Positions 14,952-21,818 of a DNA stretch of 23,630 nucleotides are shown here, one piece after another. The DNA comes from CAYJIX01 sp964370375. Its GTDB lineage: Bacteria; Desulfobacterota; Desulfovibrionia; Desulfovibrionales; Desulfovibrionaceae. Location of the stretch: contig CAYJIX010000037.1 in NCBI GenBank assembly GCA_964370375.1, positions 1 through 23,630 of the forward strand, read 5' to 3'. Position numbers and translations under genes: made by a program. How positions within the stretch are numbered: position 1 is the first letter of the stretch; each line of letters begins with the position of its first letter. The notes beneath the pieces were generated by a model. It worked only from the letters and a program-made list of their open reading frames with translations, had not been told where the DNA came from and made no database searches.

Positions 14952-15699
14952 TTTGGGTCCGTTCTTTTGGTGGTAAAAAGGACGACAGCTTATCGTATAC
15001 CAGTTTAGGGTTGTTGTTTTCTAAAATACATTTGGCCCCTTCAAAAATAATGTACAAAACCAGCTGCTCTTGCATGCTGCGCGCTTTGAGTTTATCGCCT
15101 AAGGGGATAAAGATCAGGTTGGCAATAACTGAGCCGTAAAAGGTGGTTAAAAGTGCAACAGCCATGGCCGGGCCAAGGTTTGCCGGATCATCCATGTTAG
15201 CCAGCATCTGCACAAGTCCAATGAGGGTTCCCACCATCCCAAAGGCAGGTCCAAGGCTACCTAGTTTTTGAAATACCGCAATACTGATATAGTGCCTGCG
15301 CTTCATGGATGTGATTTCAATGGAAACGGTTTCTCGAATCAGGTTTGGATCTGCGCTGTCGGCAATGAGCTGTGTCGCTTTTTTCAAGATGGCGTTTTCC
15401 GTTTGCACCCTTTCAAGGGCAAGCAAACCTTCGCGGCGGCTGATTTCAGCCACTTTCACCATGGTATCGACCACTTCGGCGGGTTTGGTTTTTTTTGTAA
15501 AAAACGCTTTTGCACCGGCGCGCATGGCCTGGATGACTTCCTCAGCAGGAAAACATATGAAAATAGAGGCAGAAACACCGCCTACAACAATCATAAGGCT
15601 GGGAATGTCGATAAAATTGCCGGGATCAGGTCCGATAAAAATGGCCCCCAGCACAAGGGAAAAGCCAATTAAAACACCTGATAGAGTCGCTATATCCAT
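14944..15699 (-). CDS. motA: Flagellar stator protein MotA (MotA/PomA family)
   Basis: MotA is the four-pass membrane half of the flagellar stator. Segments at the start (ATLSGVLIGFSLVLGAIFIG and DIPSLMIVVGGVSASIFICF) and later (LGPAFGMVGTLIGLVQML, MAVALLTTFYGSVIANLIFI) fit four membrane helices with a cytoplasmic loop (about 60-145) that includes REGLLALERV and KRRHYISIAVFQKLG. The 251-residue length is closer to PomA-type stators than to E. coli MotA (295). ATG 15699 has GGAG ten bases upstream. The gene leads the motA-motB-pilZ unit; a good promoter lies at 15751-15779, with a leader of about 45 bases. Confidence 0.95.
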   Translation of the reverse strand: MDIATLSGVLIGFSLVLGAIFIGPDPGNFIDIPSLMIVVGGVSASIFICFPAEEVIQAMRAGAKAFFTKKTKPAEVVDTMVKVAEISRREGLLALERVQTENAILKKATQLIADSADPNLIRETVSIEITSMKRRHYISIAVFQKLGSLGPAFGMVGTLIGLVQMLANMDDPANLGPAMAVALLTTFYGSVIANLIFIPLGDKLKARSMQEQLVLYIIFEGAKCILENNNPKLVYDKLSSFLPPKERTQNG

Positions 15700-15750
15700 A
15701 AAATGATTGCTCCATTACTAAACTGAACAGTGGGATAATTAAGAACGCAT

Positions 15751-15779
15751 AGTATAGCACCAATAGCAAAGATAAGCAA
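15751..15779 (-). promoter_or_regulatory. Predicted sigma-70 promoter for motA-motB-pilZ
   Basis: On the minus strand TTGCTT (15779-15774, three of six), an exact 17-base spacer and TATACT (15756-15751, five of six). I did not find a flagellar sigma-28 or sigma-54 type sequence. Confidence 0.5.
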
Positions 15780-15860
15780 GAAGTCTTTGCTGGGCAGTAA
15801 ATATTTGCGAAGGGCTTAACAGGGTGCCCGAAAAGTGCAATTGGCCTTGTCAGCCTTGGT

Positions 15861-15890
15861 TTTTATTGCTTTGGTAAAGAAGCAATAAAA
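15861..15890. repeat. Perfect 11-bp stem-loop upstream of the mot promoter
   Basis: TTTTATTGCTT (15861-15871) and AAGCAATAAAA (15880-15890) are perfect inverted repeats with the loop TGGTAAAG. It lies about 80 bases upstream of the mot -35 box. Confidence 0.55.
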
Positions 15891-15941
15891 TACACTGCAT
15901 TCGCAAGAAAACGTGTTCTTTTTTGTTTTGCGTTTTTTAAG

Positions 15942-16010
15942 CTGCCTGTAATGAAAGCGTAAAAATGTCATTGTATTCAAAAAATGAAGGTAACGTTTTA
16001 AGGCAGGCAG
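15942..16010. repeat. Inverted repeat CTGCCTG / CAGGCAG
   Basis: CTGCCTG (15942-15948) pairs with CAGGCAG (16004-16010). Inside, AAAGCGT nearly pairs with ACGTTTT. It directly adjoins the larger nested structure at 16017-16124. Confidence 0.35.
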
Positions 16011-16016
16011 TCACAT

Positions 16017-16124
16017 GGGCAAAGGTCTGTGGCAAGCACAAAGCAAAGGCCTCAAAAGACCAAAGGCAGTTTTTGCTGTTGGTTTTTTTGCCTTTGCTTT
16101 GTACTGTATGCCAAAGGTTTGCCC
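16017..16124 (-). other. Nested inverted repeats downstream of the hybrid kinase
   Basis: The outer arm GGGCAAA (16017-16023) pairs with TTTGCCC (16118-16124). A perfect 12-bp arm, CAAAGCAAAGGC (16039-16050), pairs with GCCTTTGCTTTG (16090-16101), and an imperfect A/T-rich stem fills the centre. It starts 18 bases after the kinase stop and may end or protect its mRNA. No clean T-run follows on the minus strand, so I do not call it a terminator. Confidence 0.5.
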
Positions 16125-16141
16125 TTTGTAACAGATGATCC

Positions 16142-18517
16142 TTATTTTTTAGTCTTTGTCAGCCAAAAGCGCAGGGTTTTATAGAGCGCGTCTGCGTCAA
16201 TGGGCTTTGTGATGTGGTCATCCATGCCGTGGGCAAGGCTTATTTCTTTATCTCCTTTCATGGCATGGGCAGACATGGCAATGATGGGGAGATCTGCAAA
16301 TTGTGCCTGTGAACGTATGTTTTGGGTTGCGGTATAGCCATCCATAACAGGCATTTGAATGTCCATAAGTACGGCATCATACGTGTTTTTTTCTAGCATG
16401 TTCAAGGCTTCTTGCCCATCATTGGCAATATCTAGGGTATAACCTGCGACCTGCAGGATACCTTGGGCAACAATCTGATTGATTTCGTTATCTTCAACAA
16501 GCAGCAAGTGCCCGGTGGTAGGAGCCTCTTCAAAAGGATTTTCGCCAAGGTCATTACTGTTTTCTTGCTGTTGCAAAGCATTGGGGGCAAAAGGAAATAC
16601 AACGGAAAAAGAAAAGGTAGTGCCTTTGCCAGGCTCGCTTGCTACACAAATTTCACCGCCCATAAGGTTTATGATGCGTTTTGAAATCACAAGCCCAAGG
16701 CCTGTGCCGCCAAATTTGCGTGTTACAGATGTATCTGCCTGTGAAAAAGCAGAAAAAAGCTTTTTTATTTGCTCAGGTGATAAGCCAATACCCGTATCGC
16801 TTATGATAAAGGTGCAATGCAGCTCTTCATTGTTATGTATGGTGCTTTCTGCTTCAAAAAGGACTTTTCCACCGGAAGCGGTAAATTTAATGGCATTGCT
16901 TATAAGGTTAAAGACAACCTGCTTTAAACGCAATGCGTCGCCTAGGATGACAATTTTGTCATGCTCACTGCACGAGATGTCTAAAAGGATGTCTTTTTCC
17001 GTGCACATATGACCATATAAATCCACAACATCTTGTCCGATACCGTTCAAGACAAAGGGGTGTTTTTCCATAGTCATTTTGCCGGCATCGATTTTAGAAA
17101 AATCTAAAATATCATTAATAATGCGCAAAAGGTTTTTGGCGGAAGTAATGCTTTTGTCCGCATAATCTTTTTGTGTGTCGTTCAGTTGGGTTAGACGCAA
17201 AAGGTGTAATAATCCCAAAATGCCGTTCATTGGGGTACGGATTTCATGGCTCATGTTGGCCAAAAACTCACTTTTCACCTTGCTTGCGCTTTCTGCCTCG
17301 TGCTTTGCCAGGCGCATGGTTTCTTCTGCAAGAATGCGCTGGGTAACGTCAAAGAACATGGCTCCCACACCTTCAAGGACTGAGTTTTTGCCAAACACGG
17401 GAAAAATTGCAGCGGCATACACCTTGCCAGAGGTATCAAAGGAAAAAATCGCTTCAGGCTGCATGGCTTCTTGTGTGGCAAAAACTTTTTCCTCATACGC
17501 GGCAATTTCGTCAAAGATTTTAGCGTCTAAGCCTGCTTCTTTATCGCTTTTTCCTTGAAGAAATGCATAGCTTTTTGTGAGTGATTCATAGTTTTTATTG
17601 GTCATGGTATAGCGCAGCTCAGAATCCTTTAAATAGGCCAAAGCTTCAGTGTTGTTCATGAAATTTTGCAAGGCCACTTGCCGTTTTACAACTTCATCAA
17701 TGGCGTCTTTGACGCGTTCCTCTAATTCAAGGTTGAGCTTGGACAGCTGGCTTTCGGCATAGCAACGCTGCTGATCGCGTTTGATCATGTTTCCAAAGCC
17801 AATCATAAAAAGGATAGTGCCAAAAAGCCAAATAATAGCATGTGTGTTCACTAGCTTATTGATGTTGTCATTGGCAACAGCTTCAAAAGGAGCCATGGGA
17901 ACAGTAACACTTATGCCTCCTCTGACCTCTCCCTCTTTATAACCTTGAAAGGCATGACATGGCATGCAACTTTCGATAACAAGTAACGGTTTGATAAACT
18001 GTAAATAGTCTTTTCCGTCCACTTTGCGTATTTCTGAAACCTCTTTTTTTTGGCCAGTTTCAAGCATTGCAAGGGCTTGGGCTTCCCATTTTGTAGGCTT
18101 ATTGTCAGGTCGAATAGGATTGTTGCTGGTGATATGGCCTTGTACGCCTCCACTTGTGGCGCCAAGTTCATGCACCAGCCGTGTCATGTACGCAGGGTTT
18201 ATCTTTGTAAGATGTTGGCCTGTGGTTGTGACGATGTCGCGCCCTTCCGGCTCAAGATAGGGGTTTGGCTGGGTTGTTTCGGTGATAGGTGCGTATACTC
18301 CGCCCAATATGGAATTCCAATTTCTGTAGATGACATCCTTTTCAAAGGCGGTACGAGCCTGGATACGGGCAGCCTCTACCTTGTAGGCATTTGTATTGTT
18401 TATGTTGAACCACAGCGAGGTTCCAAGAGCAAGTGTCCAGAACAAAAGCAACAATATAAACGCTACTTTTAATGAGATGCTGTGTCCTGTTTTTTCTGTA
18501 TGCGATTGTAAAGTCAT
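16142..18517 (-). CDS. Hybrid sensor histidine kinase with a periplasmic c-type heme (DUF3365-like) sensor domain
   Basis: A membrane sensor that phosphorylates itself and its own receiver. Order: membrane helix (about 16-37); periplasmic domain (38-223) with the heme c site CMPCH (C184, C187, H188) in a Tll0287/DUF3365-like context (YLQFIKPLLVIESCMPCH, GEVRGGISVTVP); second helix (about 226-244); coiled-coil linker; PAS-like domain (about 285-398); HisKA with SHEIRTP (phospho-acceptor H424); HATPase with N541, SDTGIG (573-578) and FGGTGLGL; receiver with VEDNEIN, D719 in LMDIQMP and K771. Heme attachment suggests sensing of redox state or a gas such as NO, CO or O2; this is inference. ATG 18517 follows GAGGTAA. 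No separate response regulator lies beside it. The mot operon begins 440 bp downstream. Confidence 0.93.
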   Translation of the reverse strand: MTLQSHTEKTGHSISLKVAFILLLLFWTLALGTSLWFNINNTNAYKVEAARIQARTAFEKDVIYRNWNSILGGVYAPITETTQPNPYLEPEGRDIVTTTGQHLTKINPAYMTRLVHELGATSGGVQGHITSNNPIRPDNKPTKWEAQALAMLETGQKKEVSEIRKVDGKDYLQFIKPLLVIESCMPCHAFQGYKEGEVRGGISVTVPMAPFEAVANDNINKLVNTHAIIWLFGTILFMIGFGNMIKRDQQRCYAESQLSKLNLELEERVKDAIDEVVKRQVALQNFMNNTEALAYLKDSELRYTMTNKNYESLTKSYAFLQGKSDKEAGLDAKIFDEIAAYEEKVFATQEAMQPEAIFSFDTSGKVYAAAIFPVFGKNSVLEGVGAMFFDVTQRILAEETMRLAKHEAESASKVKSEFLANMSHEIRTPMNGILGLLHLLRLTQLNDTQKDYADKSITSAKNLLRIINDILDFSKIDAGKMTMEKHPFVLNGIGQDVVDLYGHMCTEKDILLDISCSEHDKIVILGDALRLKQVVFNLISNAIKFTASGGKVLFEAESTIHNNEELHCTFIISDTGIGLSPEQIKKLFSAFSQADTSVTRKFGGTGLGLVISKRIINLMGGEICVASEPGKGTTFSFSVVFPFAPNALQQQENSNDLGENPFEEAPTTGHLLLVEDNEINQIVAQGILQVAGYTLDIANDGQEALNMLEKNTYDAVLMDIQMPVMDGYTATQNIRSQAQFADLPIIAMSAHAMKGDKEISLAHGMDDHITKPIDADALYKTLRFWLTKTKK

Positions 18518-19005
18518 ATGCTTACCTCAGCTAAAAAGGCTAGATTGAGTCAGTGCATGATTCATCATAGGTAAGAGGGGCGTTATTTTATGTACAATAG
18601 AGAGTTGTGAATAGTAACTCTGTTGGTAGCATAAGTTGAGAATACGATATTGTTTACAAAAGTGCAAATACTATTTTTTGTCACAATTTTTTTATGTGAG
18701 TGCGGCTAGGAGTTGCTTTGATTTACATGCCGAACTTCTTTTTTTAAAGCTATTGCCGCCCATAAGTACTTTTCGATAAAGAAAATGGATTTTTTGACGG
18801 AGTAAAAACGCCAAAAGCCCTGCATTGTGGTTTTTTGGCAGTTTGCTATGTTGCTGCGTTCTTTTTTTATAAAAAAGTGTCAGAAAAACGGATAAAATTG
18901 CCTTTTGCCAAAAAAGTGTTTTTTGTAATTCGCTTAAAATAAACAAGAATTTTGTTTTGGTATGCATTGTGCTTATGTAAAGGCATCAAGTACAAGGAGT
19001 GCTTC
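18518..19005. other. AT-rich divergent spacer with no supported gene
   Basis: This stretch lies between the start of the kinase gene (minus) and the start of the 121-residue gene (plus), so it should hold both promoters. I could not choose a convincing pair. Possible weak kinase-promoter boxes on the minus strand are TTGCAC and TATTCT with a 17-base spacer (about 18641-18669). It has many T and A runs, including the palindrome CTTTTTTTATAAAAAAG near 18861-18877. Confidence 0.4.
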
Positions 19006-19371
19006 ATGAAACGTGATCTTTTACGTACAGCCTCAACAATGCTCACCCCGGAAGAACAACGGATGCTGTTGCATATGGGAAGCATTATGGACGAAGAAGG
19101 CCCTGTTGTTGCCTATGATATGGATATCCGCGCAGGCATGTGCGTGGCCTTGTCAGACCTTGGCAGTGCGGTGAACGCTCTTTTGCATTTACTTGATGAA
19201 AGTCAAGTGCCCGAATACCTCACCAAGGATGTGCGCGGGCAGTATATGGGACTTATGGATCGCATAGGCAAAGCAGCAGGGCAAGCCACAGAAATGGTGG
19301 AACGATCCTACGCCCTTGATCAAGATACGCTGCTTGCTTTAGCCGTTGACGGTTCAAGTGTGCCCCAGTAG
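19006..19371 (+). CDS. Unrecognised 121-residue protein
   Basis: I do not recognise a family. The protein is mostly helical by eye: TPEEQRMLLHMGSIMDEE, a central GSAVNALLHLLDESQVPEYL and DRIGKAAGQATEMVERSYAL. It is slightly acidic, with no signal peptide, membrane helix or cysteine pair. I chose ATG 19006 because AAGGAG (18994-18999) stands six bases before it; the open frame reaches back to 18952 but has no such site. A good terminator follows at 19462-19497, which indicates a single-gene transcript. The RelBE pair downstream has its own promoter and is probably unrelated. It is likely a real, small, cytoplasmic protein of unknown role. Confidence 0.75.
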   Translation: MKRDLLRTASTMLTPEEQRMLLHMGSIMDEEGPVVAYDMDIRAGMCVALSDLGSAVNALLHLLDESQVPEYLTKDVRGQYMGLMDRIGKAAGQATEMVERSYALDQDTLLALAVDGSSVPQ

Positions 19372-19461
19372 CTCAACACACTTTTAGGGTTTAACAGGCT
19401 GTTAAAGCAAGAATAAAAGGCGCATGACCTGTCGTGCGGCGGATATATTTTCTATGTATGT

Positions 19462-19497
19462 AAAGGCATGAATGCATTGGCATTTGTGCCTTTTTTG
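19462..19497 (+). terminator. Rho-independent terminator after the 121-residue gene
   Basis: Nested symmetric stem: AAAGGCA (19462-19468), ATGC, loop ATTG, GCAT, then TGCCTTT (19487-19493), ending in six T. A smaller hairpin, TTTAACA / TGTTAAA (19390-19406), comes before it. Confidence 0.8.
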
Positions 19498-19529
19498 TGG
19501 TCCATAGCTCCTTGTGCCATTGTTCTTCT

Positions 19530-19558
19530 TTGACAACATACATTTTTGGTAGTGCAAT
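19530..19558 (+). promoter_or_regulatory. Predicted sigma-70 promoter of the RelB/RelE pair
   Basis: TTGACA (19530-19535, six of six), a 17-base spacer and TGCAAT (19553-19558, four of six). RNA would start about 15 bases before ATG 19580. Such pairs usually repress this promoter themselves; I see no clear palindromic operator. Confidence 0.6.
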
Positions 19559-19579
19559 GTGTTACAAAATGGAGGGGCT

Positions 19580-19783
19580 ATGGCTTTTTCAATTCGACTA
19601 TCAGAAGACGAAAAAAGATTGGCAGATAGCTATGCTAAAATGCATTCCATTTCCATAGGTGAGGCTTTCAAACGAGCGTTGTTTGAAAAAATAGAAGACG
19701 AAGACGATATTGCTGTTGCCAATGCATCCTATGAAGAATGGAAAAAGAACGGCAAACAAAGCAGACCAATAGAAGAATTATAA
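19580..19783 (+). CDS. RelB/DinJ-like antitoxin (ribbon-helix-helix)
   Basis: The small antitoxin binds and blocks the toxin encoded next to it and represses the shared promoter. The N-terminal MAFSIRLSEDEKRLADSYAK and the helix GEAFKRALFEKIE fit a ribbon-helix-helix DNA-binding fold. The acidic C-terminal part with YEEWKKNGKQSRPIEEL would wrap the toxin, and the YEEW/IEEL pattern is common in this family. I chose ATG 19580, giving 67 residues, because GGAGG (19571-19575) stands just before it; the GTG at 19559 would lie upstream of that site. The toxin gene starts 14 bp after the stop. Family membership is read from length, pattern and neighbour, so relB is not asserted as a symbol. Confidence 0.85.
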   Translation: MAFSIRLSEDEKRLADSYAKMHSISIGEAFKRALFEKIEDEDDIAVANASYEEWKKNGKQSRPIEEL

Positions 19784-19797
19784 AAAGAGCTTGACCT

Positions 19798-20070
19798 ATG
19801 AAGTATCGCGTAGAAACAACTTCAAGGTTTGATACATCTTTTAAAAAGCTCGATCATTACACAAAGTTGATCATAAAATCATGGATAACCAAATACCTTA
19901 TAGATTGCGAAGATCCACCTTTACACGGTAAAGCCTTGGTAGCCAAGCATAAAGGGTTATGGCGATACAGAATCGGCGATTACAGATTGGTTTGTAGCAT
20001 CGAAGACACTATCTGTGTTAGTATGGCTATCAATATCGGTCATCGTAAAGATGTGCATAAAAAACAATAG
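19798..20070 (+). CDS. RelE/ParE-superfamily toxin
   Basis: RelE-type toxins cut mRNA on the ribosome, whereas ParE-type toxins poison gyrase. The 90 residues show the fold's signature: MKYRVETTSRFDTSFKKLD at the start, LHGKALVAKHKGLWRYRIGDYR in the middle (basic, with the WRYRIGDYRL strand) and NIGHRKDVHKK at the end. The GHRKDVH ending has His where many RelE toxins have a Tyr (GHRxxVY), a residue that takes part in mRNA cutting in E. coli RelE. Activity may therefore differ, or the His may stand in for the Tyr. The ATG at 19798 has only a weak ribosome binding site (AAAGAG), which fits lower expression of the toxin than of the antitoxin. It ends 16 bp from the convergent M23 gene. Confidence 0.88.
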   Translation: MKYRVETTSRFDTSFKKLDHYTKLIIKSWITKYLIDCEDPPLHGKALVAKHKGLWRYRIGDYRLVCSIEDTICVSMAINIGHRKDVHKKQ

Positions 20071-20086
20071 GCTGCAAGGCTAAAGA

Positions 20087-21616
20087 TTAAAACTTCGTCT
20101 GTTCGCCCAAAATGCTGTCAGGGCTATATCCTGCCACGGCGGTTTCGTCGCTCCACAATTTATTGATATGGTCAACGGTTTCTTGAAACTCTGCCATGTT
20201 TTTGCGCGAAACGCCGGGATCGCGAGGCACCACCAATTTGTTGGGGTTCACAAATTTGCCGTGCTGTTTGATACGAAAATCCAAATGCGGGCCTGTGGAT
20301 AGGCCTGTGGAACCAACATAGCCAATGGTTTGGCCTTGGCGTACACGCACGCCTTTGCGGATCCCCTTGCCGTAGCGCGACATGTGCGCGTACATGGATT
20401 CTAGCCCGTTGCTATGTTTAATGATGACTTGCTTTCCATAGCCGCCGTTCCAGGCTGCCAAGGTCACAACACCGCTCCCCACTGCCATGATGGGCGTGCC
20501 TGAAGGTGCGCCATAATCAATGCCTTGGTGGGGCCGAACCACGCCGGTGATGGGATGTTTTCTGCGCATGGTGTATTTTGAGGTGACGCGTAAAAAGGAC
20601 AGCGGCGATTTAAGAATGGCCCTGTTTAAGCTCTCCCCCTTGGAATTATAATAAGTGGGGTTGCCTTGGGTGTTGCGGAAAAGGTAGGCTTCGTAAGGTT
20701 TGCCTTCGTTGATATAGCGTGCAGACAGGATCCGCCCGTATTCCAAAAACTTTCCGTCAACAGAACGTTTTTCAACAAGGGCTTCAAAACGATCGCCAAC
20801 GCGTGTTTCACTGACAAAGTTGATTTCTGAGCCAAACACATTGGCAAGGGCAATGGCAAAGCCAATGCCTTCGCCGGTATCTAGAACCGCAGAAACAAGG
20901 TTCGTGCTCAGATCGCCGCTCACAGCGGCAAGCTCGGTTGTGTAGGCAACTTCTTCAACCTTTGCACTAAACGAGGCGCCGTCGCGCTGCACCATTAAGG
21001 TGCGCATTTTGTCCAATTGGTAGCCAAAGGCCATGGCTTCTTGGTTTTCAGCATCGCGTACAATGAAAAAGTCTTGGTCTAAACGAATGTTGGTCAGGGC
21101 TATTTCCGGCTTGGCGGCGGCTATGATGGCAACAATGTCGTTGGCACTGAACCAATCGCCCAAAATTTTTCCTGCGGTGTCGCCTTTTTGTACCACGCTG
21201 CGTAAAATATCTTGCCCTTGTTCATCTTGTTCAATGGTGTAGCGTGGGTTTTCTTCGTAAACTTGGGGCTCGTTTTTGACGTTTTTCAGCTCTTGTTCCA
21301 GCTCTTTGGCGTTTTGTATGGCCAACATTTGTTCATCAGCGGTAAAATCTTCGCTTGAAATATGGTCTTCTTTGCTGTCATAGGGTTCATTGGGGTCTGT
21401 TTCAGAATTGTTTGTGCTTTGCTCAATGGCGTTTAGTTCAGCATTTTCTTTTTGGGCAAGGGTTTCTTCGTCCATAAAAAAAGTCAGGATGGTATGCGGC
21501 AACCACGAGCTTGCACTGCTAAGGATTTTGCTTGGCAGTTCAGAAGAAAAAAGCATGATGGCAACAATGATACTAAGAATATATGGCAAAACAAGTCGGA
21601 AAGAAAATCTTTTCAT
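20087..21616 (-). CDS. Membrane-anchored M23 metalloendopeptidase (MepM/Csd3-like)
   Basis: M23 enzymes cut peptide cross-links in peptidoglycan and act in the periplasm. The protein has an N-terminal membrane anchor (FRLVLPYILSIIVAIMLF), an acidic, low-complexity spacer to about residue 120, a LysM/OapA-like region (VVQKGDTAGKILGDWFSAND), a Csd3-like middle domain (EINFVSETRVGDRFEALVEK, YEAYLFRNTQG) and a C-terminal M23 domain. The latter shows HQGIDYG (HxxxD zinc motif), MYAHMSRYGKGIRKGVRVRQ and GPHLDFRI. In the last motif the usual HxH is HxD, so an Asp replaces the second zinc His. I chose ATG 21616 (509 residues) because AAAGG precedes it by six bases. The gene is divergent from the M99 carboxypeptidase, with about 200 bp between them. 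Confidence 0.92.
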   Translation of the reverse strand: MKRFSFRLVLPYILSIIVAIMLFSSELPSKILSSASSWLPHTILTFFMDEETLAQKENAELNAIEQSTNNSETDPNEPYDSKEDHISSEDFTADEQMLAIQNAKELEQELKNVKNEPQVYEENPRYTIEQDEQGQDILRSVVQKGDTAGKILGDWFSANDIVAIIAAAKPEIALTNIRLDQDFFIVRDAENQEAMAFGYQLDKMRTLMVQRDGASFSAKVEEVAYTTELAAVSGDLSTNLVSAVLDTGEGIGFAIALANVFGSEINFVSETRVGDRFEALVEKRSVDGKFLEYGRILSARYINEGKPYEAYLFRNTQGNPTYYNSKGESLNRAILKSPLSFLRVTSKYTMRRKHPITGVVRPHQGIDYGAPSGTPIMAVGSGVVTLAAWNGGYGKQVIIKHSNGLESMYAHMSRYGKGIRKGVRVRQGQTIGYVGSTGLSTGPHLDFRIKQHGKFVNPNKLVVPRDPGVSRKNMAEFQETVDHINKLWSDETAVAGYSPDSILGEQTKF

Positions 21617-21818
21617 ATATAACCTTTGAAGGCAGCTGTGAAGAGGGTTCAAAGAAAACGGTAAAACACTATGTATGAGTTTAATTATTTGAATATATTA
21701 ATTTTTTAGAGTTAGAGTCTAAACTTTTTCTAACTTTTCGTACTTTACTTGCTTATATATTAGCTGTATAGCATTCTACATACTGTTTTGTCTAGGAAAA
21801 TTTGTTCAGGATTATTGT
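21617..21818. promoter_or_regulatory. Shared divergent control region of the M23 and M99 genes
   Basis: This AT-rich spacer of about 200 bp must hold both promoters. TTAGAGTTAGAGTCTAA (about 21707-21723) is a small inverted repeat and a candidate operator. A weak plus-strand candidate is TTGCTT near 21750 with an A/T-rich downstream box. I could not fix either start. Confidence 0.35.

Noticed and set aside
18692..19085. Minus-strand open frames upstream of the 121-residue gene
   Set aside because: They are Lys- and Phe-rich products of A/T runs without ribosome binding sites, and one overlaps the supported gene.
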